DNA of 64,000 nucleotides from Bog-532 sp965277615 (GTDB lineage Bacteria; Actinomycetota; Actinomycetes; Streptosporangiales; Streptosporangiaceae), in contig CBDIDG010000004.1 in the NCBI GenBank assembly GCA_965277615.1, positions 868,001-932,000 on the forward strand, given 5' to 3'. Shown here in pieces: positions 25,644 through 34,481 of the stretch (within the stretch, counting starts at the first letter, position 1; the number at the start of each line of letters is the position of its first letter). The position numbers and the translations under genes were made by a program. The notes under the pieces are model-generated. The model did no database searches and was not told the origin of the DNA. It saw only the letters and a program-made list of their open reading frames with translations.

Positions 25644-26186
25644 TCAGGGAGCGTCCGCGCCGAGCCGCGCGAACTCGTCATCGGTCAGCTCGATCCAGGC
25701 CGCGTCGATGTTGGCGTCGAGGTGGGCGAGGCTGGTCGTTCCCGGAATCGGCAGCATCACCGGTGACCGGTGCAGCAGCCAAGCCAGTACGACCTGCTGG
25801 GCCGTCGCCCGGTGCGCCCGCGCGATCTCCTCGGCCATCCGCAGCCGCACCTGGTCCCGTACGAGCGGCTGCCACGGGATGAAGGCGACGCCGTGGCGCT
25901 CGCACATCTCCAGCAGCGGCTCGGACTCACGCAGTTCCAGCAGCGCCCCCAGGCTCCCGGCGGCGATCAGCTCCTCGGACCGGCCCAAACCGTAGATGTT
26001 CGCGGTGTCAAGGAACGTCACGCCGCGATCGACCGCGTGCCGGACGAGGGCACGCCCCATCGCGGGATCCCGTACTCCGGCGGCGTCGCGGGCCACCGAG
26101 ATCCGCATGGCCCCGAACCCGAGCCGCTGAACGGGCAGGTCACCTACGGCGATCATGCCCGCGGGCGAGCTGCCGACCATCGTCAT
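25644..26186 (-). pseudogene. Aldo/keto reductase with internal deletions (probably inactive)
   Basis: Only 180 residues remain of a family usually near 300. The N-terminus is good (LGFGAMRIS; FLDTANIYGLGRSEELIA with Asp60 and Tyr65). The sequence then jumps to SLGALLELRE and again to SEPLLEMCERHGVAFIPWQPL, and finishes normally. The strands that carry the catalytic Lys (ATKGG type) and His (LHRPD type) are absent. Both losses keep the frame. The start ATG overlaps the upstream stop (ATGA). The protein may be made but should lack reductase activity. Confidence 0.75.
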
Positions 26187-27388
26187 GAGGTCAGCCCGGC
26201 CAGCGCGCTCGCCTCGTCCGCGCCCGCCCCGATGAGACTGGTGAACCGGCCCAGGTGACGGGCCGCGGAGAACAGTGCGACGCCGACGAGCCGATCGTTC
26301 GCCAGGTAGAGCACGACGCTCTTCTTGACGCCGCCCTCCTCGGGACGGATGACCACGGTCCGGTCGGCCAGGTCGGGGCGGCCGACGACCTGGATCTTCA
26401 GGCCGAACTGGTCCGTCCAGAAATACGGCGGCTCCGGCGGCGGCGGTTCGGCGCCGGCGATGTCGGCGGCGACAACGGCCGCCTGGTGGCGGGTGCTGGT
26501 CCAGTGCTCGCTGCGACGCGGCCGGCCGGTCCAGGGGTCGGGCCACGCCGCGACGTCGCCGATCACGTACGTCCGGGCGAAGCCGAGCGCGCGGCCGCGC
26601 TCGTCGCAGCGAACCCCGTCCGGGCCCTCGACGCCGAGCCACGCGGACTGCGGGACCGAGCCGATGCCGACGACCACGGTGCCGGCACGCAGCTGGTTCA
26701 CGCCGGTCCCGGCCGGGCCGACCAGGATCTTCTCGCCGTCCGGGACGAGCGCACCGACCGTGGTACCCCCGCGGTAGTCGACGCCCGCTGCGGTCAGCAC
26801 CTCGGCCATGAGCACGCCGGCGTCGGCGCCCAGCACCCCCTGCATGGGCAGGTCGGTGGCTTCGAACATCACCACGTCGTTGCCGAGTGCCCGGGCGGCG
26901 GAGGCGACCTCGGCGCCGATGAAGCCGCCGCCGATCACGGCTACGGTGCCGCCGCGCCGCAGCCGCGCGGCCAGCCACTCGGCGTCGTCCAGGGTACGGA
27001 GGGTGCCGATGGCCGGGTGCCGCGGCTGGCCCGGCAGAGTACGGGCCAGCACGCCGGTCGCGACGATCAGCCGACCGGCCCCGAGCGTCGAGCCGTCGGC
27101 CAGCGTCAGCCGCTGGCCGTCCCAGCGGACGGCTGGCCAGCCGAGGCGCAGCTGTACGTCCAGCTCCGCCAGCTCCGCACGCGTGCGGAACATGACGTCA
27201 TCGCGGGTGTGGATGCCGAGCAGCAGCTGCTTCGACAGCGGCGGCCGGTCGTACGGCAGGTGCGGCTCGGCCCCGACCAGTGTGATCGATCCGGTGAAGC
27301 CCCGCGCGCGCAACTGCTCGGCCGCGTGCAGGCCACCCACCGAGGCACCGACGATGACGACCCCTCCCCCGTCCCGGTCAGCGGCCAT
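26183..27388 (-). CDS. FAD-dependent ferredoxin reductase-type oxidoreductase
   Basis: A 401-residue flavoprotein with two dinucleotide-binding folds: VIVGASVGGLHAAEQLR at the N-terminus for FAD and VAVIGGGFIGAEVASAAR (about 150-167) for NAD(P)H. TYVIGDVAAWPD precedes the C-terminal domain. It resembles reductases that serve P450s and Rieske oxygenases, so it could reduce the ferredoxin encoded at 12723. ATG at 27388 overlaps the upstream dehydrogenase stop by 11 bp. Confidence 0.85.
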   Translation of the reverse strand: MAADRDGGGVVIVGASVGGLHAAEQLRARGFTGSITLVGAEPHLPYDRPPLSKQLLLGIHTRDDVMFRTRAELAELDVQLRLGWPAVRWDGQRLTLADGSTLGAGRLIVATGVLARTLPGQPRHPAIGTLRTLDDAEWLAARLRRGGTVAVIGGGFIGAEVASAARALGNDVVMFEATDLPMQGVLGADAGVLMAEVLTAAGVDYRGGTTVGALVPDGEKILVGPAGTGVNQLRAGTVVVGIGSVPQSAWLGVEGPDGVRCDERGRALGFARTYVIGDVAAWPDPWTGRPRRSEHWTSTRHQAAVVAADIAGAEPPPPEPPYFWTDQFGLKIQVVGRPDLADRTVVIRPEEGGVKKSVVLYLANDRLVGVALFSAARHLGRFTSLIGAGADEASALAGLTS

Positions 27389-28295
27389 TACCGGCCTCCA
27401 CCGGGTAGGGTGTCGCGTTGAGCACAGCCGCGAGCCGGTCGGGGGCGCCGAGTTCGAGGCGCAGCGCCTCAAGGCGCATGGTGTGCACGTGCAGGCCGTA
27501 CTCGCGCGCGAAGCTGCGTGCCCCACCGAGCTGGACCAGTTCGGGGGTGAGGGCCGCCGCCGTCTGCTGTGCATACTGCGCCGCGACCGCGATGGCGCGC
27601 GGCGTACGCCCGTACGCCGCCTCGCGGGCCAGCCATCGCGTGGCCTGCGCGCTCACCGCCGCCTCGGCGAAACGGTGGCGCAGAGCCTGCAGCCGGGCCA
27701 GCGGCCGGCCGAACTGTTCGCGGGTCTGCAGGTGCTGGGCCGTGCGCTCTACGGCGGCCTCGGCCACGCCGGCGACCTCGGCGGCCCGGATGAGCGTGAT
27801 CGCGTCGTGCCAGCGGACGGCGTCGAGCATGGCCAGCCGCGCGGCACCGGTGGCGTCGATCCGCGCGTACGGGTAGCCGAAGCCGCTGTCCACCGCCTCA
27901 GTCCCGGCCGCGGCCAGGTCCACCAGGTGGACCCGGGCCGCGTCGGCCGCGACCGCACTGGCCGCCGCCTGGCCGAAGCGGGCCAGGCCGGTGGGTCCGA
28001 TGACGGTGACCCCGCCGGGCGGCAGGGCGGCGTCGGTGGCGGCGCCGACCGCGAGCGCGACCCCCACGGTCGTGGCGACGCCAAGTTCGCCGAGGCGCTC
28101 GGCGACCAGGACCCGGTCGAGCAGGTCCAGCGCGCCGGGCTCGGTGGGCAGCGCGGCCCGCAGGGCGGTGTCGAGGCCGGCGTCGTACCCGTTCACCGCG
28201 GATACGCCGTAGGCACGCTCGCGGCCCGAGGCCGTGACAACCTGCTCGACCCGGTCGAGCAGGGCTCGCTGACGGTCGTCGGGATCGAAGTCCAT
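27378..28295 (-). CDS. Acyl-CoA dehydrogenase-like small subunit (degenerate)
   Basis: A 305-residue short dehydrogenase-fold protein. TREQFGRPLARLQALRHRFAEAA is conserved, but the HGGIGFTWE segment seen in its relatives is replaced by VQLGGARSFAREYGLHVHTMR. The N-terminal domain is short and alanine-rich. It is probably a non-catalytic partner of the 28299 product, 3 bp apart. Confidence 0.78.
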   Translation of the reverse strand: MDFDPDDRQRALLDRVEQVVTASGRERAYGVSAVNGYDAGLDTALRAALPTEPGALDLLDRVLVAERLGELGVATTVGVALAVGAATDAALPPGGVTVIGPTGLARFGQAAASAVAADAARVHLVDLAAAGTEAVDSGFGYPYARIDATGAARLAMLDAVRWHDAITLIRAAEVAGVAEAAVERTAQHLQTREQFGRPLARLQALRHRFAEAAVSAQATRWLAREAAYGRTPRAIAVAAQYAQQTAAALTPELVQLGGARSFAREYGLHVHTMRLEALRLELGAPDRLAAVLNATPYPVEAGNGR

Positions 28296-28298
28296 GGC

Positions 28299-29432
28299 CT
28301 ACCGTCCCGATCCGAGGCGTAGCCGCGCGATCTGGTTGAGCTGCACCTCGGCGCTGCCGCCGCCGAGGCCGGCGATCATCGAGGTCTTGATCTGGCCGTG
28401 GCCCACCGAGCCGACCAGCAGGGACTCCTCGCCCCGCAGGTCAAGGGCGAGCTCGGCCACGATCCGCTCGCAGCGGACGATCGCGACCCGGGCCAAGCTC
28501 ACCGCCAGGTCTTCGGGACGGCCCTTCGCCCGGGCGTCGATCGCCTGGTAGACCAGGATCCGCGCGGCGGCGCAGGCGGCCCGGGCGGCGGCCAGCCGGG
28601 TGCCGAAGCCATCGCGCTTCCACCAGCCGCTGGCGTCGGCCTGGGCGGCGATACGCTCGGCGACCAGCGCCGCGCGCGCGTACCGCGGTCCGCCTATGCG
28701 CTCGTGGGCCAGCGCGCTGCGGATCACCGACCAGCCCTCGTTCTCGGGCCCGAGCCGCGTGGACTCCGGCACCCGGACGTTGTCGAAGGTCAGCCGGTTG
28801 TATTCGTGGATGCTGAGAACGCTCGGGATCACCTCGGCCCGGAAGCCCGGCGTCGAGGTGGGCACGAGGAAGATCGAGATACCGGTCGTACCGGCGGACC
28901 CGGCGCTGGTCCGGGCGAGCAGGAAACAGTACTCGGCCTCCTGCGCGTAGGAGGTCCAGACTTTCTCCCCGTTGATCACGTAGTCGTCGCCATCGCGCAC
29001 CGCCGAGGTCGACAATGCGGCCAGGTCGGTGCCGGCGCCCGGTTCGGAGAAGCCCTGGCACCAGGTCACGTCGCCGCTGGCGATGCGCCCCAGATGCTCG
29101 TCCTTCTGCCCGGGGGTGCCCGAGGTGAAGATCGCCGGCCCGATCCAGTTCACGTTCATGTACTGCGAGCCGCGGGGCTCACCCGCGGCCCACAACTCCT
29201 CGCCCGAGATGATGAACTGCCACGGTGAGGCGTCGCGGCCGCCGTACCGGGAGGGCCAGTGCGGGGCGAACATCTCCTGGTCCCCGAGGTGCCGGCAAAA
29301 GTCACGGGTGAAATCGGTCGCCACGTGCTCGCCGGGGATCAGCGTCGCCCACTCAGGCGGCACGACATCGGCGATGAAGGCCCGCAATTGCTGGCGGAAC
29401 TCCAGGTCGGCGACCGACCAGCCGAACTCCAT
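28299..29432 (-). CDS. Acyl-CoA dehydrogenase, large-type subunit of a pair
   Basis: A 377-residue dehydrogenase with WCQGFSEPGAGTDLAALST, VINGEKVWTSYAQEA and a tail SAEVQLNQIARLRLG, a variant of the usual IQRN...LGLP ending. ATG at 29432 is chosen. The upstream frame extension to 29573 has no homology and crosses the divergent promoter. It heads a leftward operon (dehydrogenase pair, reductase, decayed reductase, ligase). Confidence 0.87.
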   Translation of the reverse strand: MEFGWSVADLEFRQQLRAFIADVVPPEWATLIPGEHVATDFTRDFCRHLGDQEMFAPHWPSRYGGRDASPWQFIISGEELWAAGEPRGSQYMNVNWIGPAIFTSGTPGQKDEHLGRIASGDVTWCQGFSEPGAGTDLAALSTSAVRDGDDYVINGEKVWTSYAQEAEYCFLLARTSAGSAGTTGISIFLVPTSTPGFRAEVIPSVLSIHEYNRLTFDNVRVPESTRLGPENEGWSVIRSALAHERIGGPRYARAALVAERIAAQADASGWWKRDGFGTRLAAARAACAAARILVYQAIDARAKGRPEDLAVSLARVAIVRCERIVAELALDLRGEESLLVGSVGHGQIKTSMIAGLGGGSAEVQLNQIARLRLGSGR

Positions 29433-29455
29433 GCGCCCTCCAGGCCGTCGACAAA

Positions 29456-29491
29456 TCAGATAGTTATTATCTAACTTAATAAGCGATCTGA
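29456..29491. promoter_or_regulatory. Nested dyad in divergent promoter
   Basis: AGATA-gttat-TATCT (29458-29472) lies within a wider TCAGAT...ATCTGA dyad (29456-29461 and 29486-29491). This AT-rich island separates the divergent dehydrogenase (29432) and DUF35/thiolase-like operons. It is a good operator candidate for both directions. Confidence 0.5.
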
Positions 29492-29516
29492 AAACCGGGT
29501 CCAAGGCTCTGATCCC

Positions 29517-29522
29517 AGGAGG
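29517..29522 (+). promoter_or_regulatory. Strong ribosome binding site AGGAGG
   Basis: AGGAGG is followed after 6 nt by an in-frame ATC (29529), not by ATG, GTG or TTG. The nearest canonical in-frame start, ATG 29577, has no clear ribosome site. The placement suggests that translation of the DUF35 gene begins at ATC, or that an original ATG was mutated. Confidence 0.5.
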
Positions 29523-29576
29523 CTCGCCATCGCGGCCACGACAGACTCCGTCACGTCCGATCCGCTCCTGCACCGG

Positions 29577-29969
29577 ATGCAGCCGCCGCCGGATCCGGCC
29601 ACCGACTGGTACTGGCAGAGCGGCGGCGATGGCCAGCTACGGTTTCTCACCTGCGGGGATTGCGGCTACCGCACCCACCCGGCGGGGGCGGTGTGCGCGC
29701 GCTGCCTGAGCGGGAACGTGACGCCGCAGCCGGTTTCTGGTCGGGGCACGGTCCTGGCGTGCACCGTGAACGTGCAGCAATGGAACTCCGGCCAGGAACC
29801 GTATTCGATCGCCATCATCGGGCTCGACGAGCAGGACGACCTGCGCGTGACGACCAACGTCATCGGCACCGATCCGTACGCGGTGCAGATCGGCGACCGG
29901 GTGCGGGTCACGTTCCTGCCGCGCCACGGCTACTACTACCCGCTGTTCCGACCGGTGGAGGACGACTGA
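29577..29969 (+). CDS. DUF35 OB-fold/zinc-ribbon protein, acyl-CoA-binding partner
   Basis: A 130-residue protein with a rubredoxin-like zinc ribbon (Cys26, Cys29, Cys40, Cys43 in CGDCG...CARC) followed by an OB-fold (GRGTVLACTVN...). DUF35 proteins bind acyl-CoA and pair with thiolase-like enzymes. The next gene is such an enzyme and overlaps it by TGATG. An alternative start is ATC at 29529, which would add 16 residues and has the better ribosome site. Confidence 0.85.
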   Translation: MQPPPDPATDWYWQSGGDGQLRFLTCGDCGYRTHPAGAVCARCLSGNVTPQPVSGRGTVLACTVNVQQWNSGQEPYSIAIIGLDEQDDLRVTTNVIGTDPYAVQIGDRVRVTFLPRHGYYYPLFRPVEDD

Positions 29970-31162
29970 TGCCCGCGCGCTTCGAGCACGACAGCATTGT
30001 TTCCGGGATCGGCCAGTCGGCCGTCGGCCGCCGGCTCGGCCGGTCCGCCACCGACCTGACCGTCGAGGCGGCGCTCAGCGCGATCGCCGATGCGGGCCTC
30101 ACCCGAGAGCAGATCGACGGCCTCACCACCTATCCCGGTGGCGACTCATTCAGCACGCATGGTTACGGCGGCCCGTCCCCGTACGCGATGATGGAGGCGC
30201 TGCGGCTGCAGCCGAAATGGTTCAGCGGCTCGGCCGAACTACCCGGCCAGCTCGGGGCCGTCGTCCAGGCGATGATGGCCGTCTCCTGCGGTCTGGCGCG
30301 GCACGTGCTGGTCTACCGGACCGTGACCGAAACCCTCGGCCAGGGCAGTGGCGGACGCGGCGCGATCTACGACCCGGACGGCATCGCGGCCCCGACGATG
30401 GCGGGCTTCATCGGCACGTTCGGGGCGCCGTCGGCCGTGAACTGGCTGGCCATGCTGGCCAGCCGGCACTTCCATGAATACGGCACCACGCGCGAGCAGC
30501 TCGGGCAGATCGCGCTGACCTGCCGGGCCAACGCCGGCCGTAATCCGCGCGCCATCTACCGCGACCCGCTGACGATGGACGATTACCTCGGCGCCCGGAT
30601 GATCTCCACTCCGCTATGCCTGTTCGACTGCGACGTGCCGGTCGACGGCTCTACGGCGTTCATCGTCTCAGCGGCCGATCACGCGGCGTCGATGCCCAAC
30701 CAGCCCGTCTACATCGAGGCGGTCGGCTCGGCCCTCACCCAGCGCTTCTCATGGGACCAGCAGGCCGACCTGACGGCGATGGCGTCGACCGGTGCCGCTG
30801 AACACATGTGGTCCCGGACGTCGCTGACGCCGGCCGACGTGGACGTCGCCGAGCTCTACGACGGGTTCAGCATCCTGGCGCTGGCCTGGATCGAGGCACT
30901 GGGTTTCTGCAAGAAGGGTGAGGCCGGGGCCTTCATCGCGGGCGGCCGCCGCATCGCGCTGGACGGCGAACTGCCGTTGAACACCCACGGCGGCCAGCTC
31001 TCAGCCGGCCGCCTGCACGGGTTCAGCTTCATCCACGAGGCCACCGTGCAGCTGCGGGGAAAAGCCGAGGGACGTCAGGTGCCCGACGTGAAGGTGGCCG
31101 CGGTCGGCAACGGCGGCGGCCCGATCGCCGGAGCCATGCTGCTGACCTCCGAGCGCATCTAG
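29969..31162 (+). CDS. Thiolase-like (SCP2-thiolase/Ltp2-type) protein, probable aldolase
   Basis: A 397-residue thiolase-superfamily protein. The usual nucleophilic Cys position is replaced (FSGSAELPGQLG, about 85-96), while AELYDGF (Tyr297) and NTHGGQLSAGRLHG (His340, His350) are kept. This pattern, with an adjacent DUF35 gene, matches Ltp2-type retro-aldolases that cleave steroid side-chain hydroxyacyl-CoAs rather than classical thiolases. The true start is the overlapping ATG at 29969. An apparent longer frame to 29660 is antisense-like. Aldolase activity is inferred. Confidence 0.82.
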   Translation: MPARFEHDSIVSGIGQSAVGRRLGRSATDLTVEAALSAIADAGLTREQIDGLTTYPGGDSFSTHGYGGPSPYAMMEALRLQPKWFSGSAELPGQLGAVVQAMMAVSCGLARHVLVYRTVTETLGQGSGGRGAIYDPDGIAAPTMAGFIGTFGAPSAVNWLAMLASRHFHEYGTTREQLGQIALTCRANAGRNPRAIYRDPLTMDDYLGARMISTPLCLFDCDVPVDGSTAFIVSAADHAASMPNQPVYIEAVGSALTQRFSWDQQADLTAMASTGAAEHMWSRTSLTPADVDVAELYDGFSILALAWIEALGFCKKGEAGAFIAGGRRIALDGELPLNTHGGQLSAGRLHGFSFIHEATVQLRGKAEGRQVPDVKVAAVGNGGGPIAGAMLLTSERI

Positions 31163-31176
31163 CCTGCTGTGACGAG

Positions 31177-32814
31177 TCAGTTTTCGGCTTCCCACTGTTC
31201 GAGCAGTTCGCGCTTCTCGACCTTGCCGGTGGCCGTGTACGGCAGCGCCGCGACGTGTCGCCATGCGACCGGGAATTTCTGCCGGGCCAGCCCGGCCGCG
31301 GCGAGGTGCGAGCAGAGCTGCTCATCGCCCGGGTAGGCCTGACCAGGCGGCGTCGTCAAGTAGGCGACCACGTTCTCACCGAGCCGCTCGTCCGGTACTC
31401 CGATGACCGCGGCGGCTGCGATCGCCGGGTGCGTGCAGATGGCATCCTCGATGTCGCGAGCGGAGAACTTCTCCCCGCCGCGGTTGATCAGGTCCTTGAG
31501 CCGGCCTGTGACGGTGACCCAACCATCGCGGACGGCGCCCAGATCGCCGGTGTGGAACCAGCCGGCCGCGTCCACCTGCGCGGCCGTGAGCTCGGGCCGA
31601 GTGTAGCCAAGCATAAGTTTCGCGCCCCGCACGCACAGCTCGCCCTCGACGCCGTCCGCCACCGGCACGCCCTGCGGGTCGACCGCGCGGACCTCGATGC
31701 CCGGCTCGACGCGGCCGTCGGTGCGGGCGCGTTGCGCCAGCGGCGTCGCGACGGCACCGGTCGAGATGGACGGACACTCCGTCATGCCCCAGGCGCGCCA
31801 GGCCGTTACGCCCACCGCCTGCGCTCGCTCCACCAACTCGGGCGTCACCGCCGCCGCACCGGTTTGGAACGCTGTCACCCTCGCACCCGGATGCGCACCG
31901 GTCTCATAGACGGCGACCAGATCGGCAAGCATTATGGTCGCGCCCGCGGCGAAAACGACCTGCTCGGTCGCGATCATCTCGGCGGCCGCAGCCGGCTGCC
32001 ATCGTGAGAAAAGCGTGACCCGGACGCCCAGGTCGACCGGCAGAAGCGTGCCGCACACGAAGGCGCCGATGTGCGCCATCGGCGCGGGTACGCCGACGAC
32101 GTTCCCGGCGCGCAGGCCAGCGACCCGCCGGTAGGTCTGCACGGTGGCGAGCAACGAGCGCGAGTCGTGCCGAACGCCTTTCGGCTCGGACGTCGTCCCC
32201 GAGGTGTAGAGCACTAGCGCGCAACGGCCCGGCGCGATCGGTGCCGCCGAGGGTGCGTCCGGTGCGACGGCACCGGCCACGGCCGCCGCGTCGACAAGCG
32301 CGGGCAGCGGCCGCCACCCGGCGGCCGCGCCGAGGCTGTACCGCGCCGGCGGTGCCACCGCCGAGCGTTCAAGGGCGGCGTCCAGCTCCGCCGTGGGGCA
32401 ACGTTCGCCCCGGCGGGCAAGGCCGATCGCCGCCGCAGGCCGGCAGTCCGCCACGACACTCGCGAGTTCGCGTTCCCGGTACAGCGCGACGATCGGCACC
32501 GGTACCGCACCCAGCCGCCACGCCGCGTGGACGAGTGCAACCAGTTCACCGCCGTTGGGCAGCTGGATCAGGACGGCATCGCCCGGGCGCACGCCGCCGT
32601 CGGCGAGCAGCGCCGCATACCGCCGGGCGGCGGACGCGAGCCCGGAGAAAGACACGGCGACGCCGTCGGCCGAGAGCGCGATCTCGCCGGGCCAACGCTG
32701 CGCGGCGCGGTCGAGTCGGCCCGACACCGAGGCGTCCGGTTCGACACCGGCAAGCCGGTACCGCTCGGCATCCTCGGCCTTGAACCGGGGGCCCGACCGG
32801 TTGCGAGCCGTCAC
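31177..32814 (-). CDS. Acyl-CoA synthetase / AMP-dependent ligase
   Basis: A roughly 545-residue adenylate-forming ligase: ATP loop VLYTSGTTSEPKGV, AWGMTECPS, hinge GDLGAVRDGWVTVTGRLKD, NRGGEKFSARDIED and catalytic Lys in YTATGKVEKREL. The N-terminal FKAEDAERYRLAG and organisation resemble cyclohexanecarboxylate- or short-chain-acid-CoA ligases. GTG at 32814 is the proposed start, but GTG at 32928 is also in frame and neither has a strong ribosome site. Confidence 0.85.
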   Translation of the reverse strand: MTARNRSGPRFKAEDAERYRLAGVEPDASVSGRLDRAAQRWPGEIALSADGVAVSFSGLASAARRYAALLADGGVRPGDAVLIQLPNGGELVALVHAAWRLGAVPVPIVALYRERELASVVADCRPAAAIGLARRGERCPTAELDAALERSAVAPPARYSLGAAAGWRPLPALVDAAAVAGAVAPDAPSAAPIAPGRCALVLYTSGTTSEPKGVRHDSRSLLATVQTYRRVAGLRAGNVVGVPAPMAHIGAFVCGTLLPVDLGVRVTLFSRWQPAAAAEMIATEQVVFAAGATIMLADLVAVYETGAHPGARVTAFQTGAAAVTPELVERAQAVGVTAWRAWGMTECPSISTGAVATPLAQRARTDGRVEPGIEVRAVDPQGVPVADGVEGELCVRGAKLMLGYTRPELTAAQVDAAGWFHTGDLGAVRDGWVTVTGRLKDLINRGGEKFSARDIEDAICTHPAIAAAAVIGVPDERLGENVVAYLTTPPGQAYPGDEQLCSHLAAAGLARQKFPVAWRHVAALPYTATGKVEKRELLEQWEAEN

Positions 32815-33266
32815 CGCGAGCCGGTGCCCGGGAAGGCGGAGCGGACGAACCAGTCCGCACCCGCGCGGCCTCCCCACGGATCCGGCCGCCCGCACCCGAC
32901 CGGCTGTGACATCTCCGCCCCTCGGCACCTCGACATGGCGCGCCTAACAGTAGTTAATTCAGGAAACTAATCCAAGAGTTAGATCATTCGGGCCAGCCGG
33001 GCTGATCGCGTCCGGCCGGCCGGGTGCTCGCTGCGGCCGACGCGTACGAGACGTCTCGGCCAGCTCCGCCCCTGGTCGTGGCGTTTGACCAGCGATCACA
33101 ACTTCGTTACAGACCTGTTGATCATTGCCTTCCGATCTTAATTAAAGTTAAACTCAGTTAACTGAATAACCCGTTACTCTGGTCTCCTCGTTGCTTCTCT
33201 GTGGGTGACGGCCTCATTGCGAGTCCAGTCCCGCCAGACCACGGGTCCCATGAATAGGAGAACGCA
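32815..33266. other. Divergent intergenic region between ligase and ABC importer operons
   Basis: About 450 bp without a convincing gene; the ligase may begin up to 114 bp further in. It holds two AT-rich islands. 32944-32982 has CTAAC and GTTAG arms around GTTAATTC. 33130-33180 has TTAATTAAAGTTAAAC and a 12-bp palindrome. They probably hold the divergent promoters. AGGAGA precedes the GTG at 33267. Confidence 0.6.
33154..33165. promoter_or_regulatory. Perfect 12-bp palindrome upstream of ABC importer operon
   Basis: TCAGTTAACTGA is a perfect palindrome about 100 bp upstream of the substrate-binding protein gene, next to GTTAAAC and GAATAACCCGTTAC. The location suits an operator of the importer/catabolic operon. 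Confidence 0.5.
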
Positions 33267-34481
33267 GTGCAGCGTCTTCACCAGGCGTCGGCGGCGGTGC
33301 TTGTTGCTGCTGGAGCGCTCGCGCTGGCCGCATGCGGGTCGAGCTCTGGCACTACTGCCAGCGGAACAAGCAGTAAGTCCCCGTACACCATCGGTTACGT
33401 CAATGACCTGTCCGGGCCGATTTCGGTCTACGGCCAGTACACCCTTTCGTTCCTGCAGGCCATCGTGAAGGCGACCAACGCCAGCGGGGGCGTGGACGGT
33501 CACAAGCTGACCGTGGCGTCCGTCGACGCTGCGGCCGCTGGCGCCACGGGCGTTTCCGCCGTCAAGCAGATCCTCTCCCAGGATCACCCGATCGCCATCT
33601 ACGGCAACAACCTCAGCGACGACTGCGGGGCCGAAGCATCGGTCGTGGCCCAGGCCCAGATCCCCATGATCTGCGTCTCCACGCCGATCAGTCTCCTCAA
33701 GCCAGTGCAGAAGTATGTCTTCGCCGGCCAGGTGGCCGAGCCGACCGAGGGGCCCGCGGTGGTCCAACTGGCGAAGGAACTGAAGGTGCCCCCGGGCGCT
33801 AAATTCGCCACGTTGGTGGCCGGTTCGCTCGGTGCCGAAGAGTATGCGAGCGACGCCGCGAAGGCCGCTGAGGCGGCGGGCTACAAGAAAGTCGCCGCCG
33901 AGGTCGTACCGCTCACCTCGGTCAGCGCAGGCCCAGAGATCTCCCGGGTGGTGGCCGCGAAGCCCGACGTGGTGTTCATCGAGCCGGTCGGGAGCCAGAT
34001 CCAGCCGCTGATCCAGGCGCTGCGGGCCGCTGGCAACGAGGCGCCGGTGATGGACGTCGACTATCCGCTCACGCTGGGGCTCTATCAGACGATCAAGGAC
34101 ACCCACCTCTACGGTGACGGCGCGGCAAACTTCGTCGACAGCCAGACCGATTCTCAGCCCGGCGTCGCGCAGATCGAGAAGATGCTGGCGAAGGGCGGGC
34201 TGACCGGTGTGAACAACCTGAACGGTGCGCAGGGCCCAAACGCTGCGCTGCCCGTGCTCGGACTGGTCGACGGGCTGAAGATATGCGGCAGCAGCTGTAC
34301 GGGTCCGCAGCTTGCGACCAGCCTGGAGAAGGTCGCGCTCAACTACAAGGGGTTCGTGTCGGACTACGGGTGGACCCCGGCCAGCCATTACCCGCTGCAC
34401 GGCATCAGCTTCTACGTGTACGACCCGGCGACGAACCTGCCGGTGCTGAAGGCTGCGGATCTGCCCTTGGGGCAGCCCTAG
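33267..34481 (+). CDS. Substrate-binding lipoprotein of branched-chain-type ABC importer
   Basis: A 404-residue periplasmic-binding-fold protein (LivK type). Its signal peptide ends in the lipobox LAAC (Cys23), followed by a Ser/Gly/Thr linker, so it is anchored to the outer membrane face. IGYVNDLSGPISVYGQY opens the mature domain, and GGVDGHKLTVASVDAAAA follows. It captures the substrate for the permeases encoded next. In soil actinobacteria such importers take up aromatic, terpenoid or branched acids as well as amino acids. It is first in a 12-gene operon. Confidence 0.9.
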   Translation: MQRLHQASAAVLVAAGALALAACGSSSGTTASGTSSKSPYTIGYVNDLSGPISVYGQYTLSFLQAIVKATNASGGVDGHKLTVASVDAAAAGATGVSAVKQILSQDHPIAIYGNNLSDDCGAEASVVAQAQIPMICVSTPISLLKPVQKYVFAGQVAEPTEGPAVVQLAKELKVPPGAKFATLVAGSLGAEEYASDAAKAAEAAGYKKVAAEVVPLTSVSAGPEISRVVAAKPDVVFIEPVGSQIQPLIQALRAAGNEAPVMDVDYPLTLGLYQTIKDTHLYGDGAANFVDSQTDSQPGVAQIEKMLAKGGLTGVNNLNGAQGPNAALPVLGLVDGLKICGSSCTGPQLATSLEKVALNYKGFVSDYGWTPASHYPLHGISFYVYDPATNLPVLKAADLPLGQP

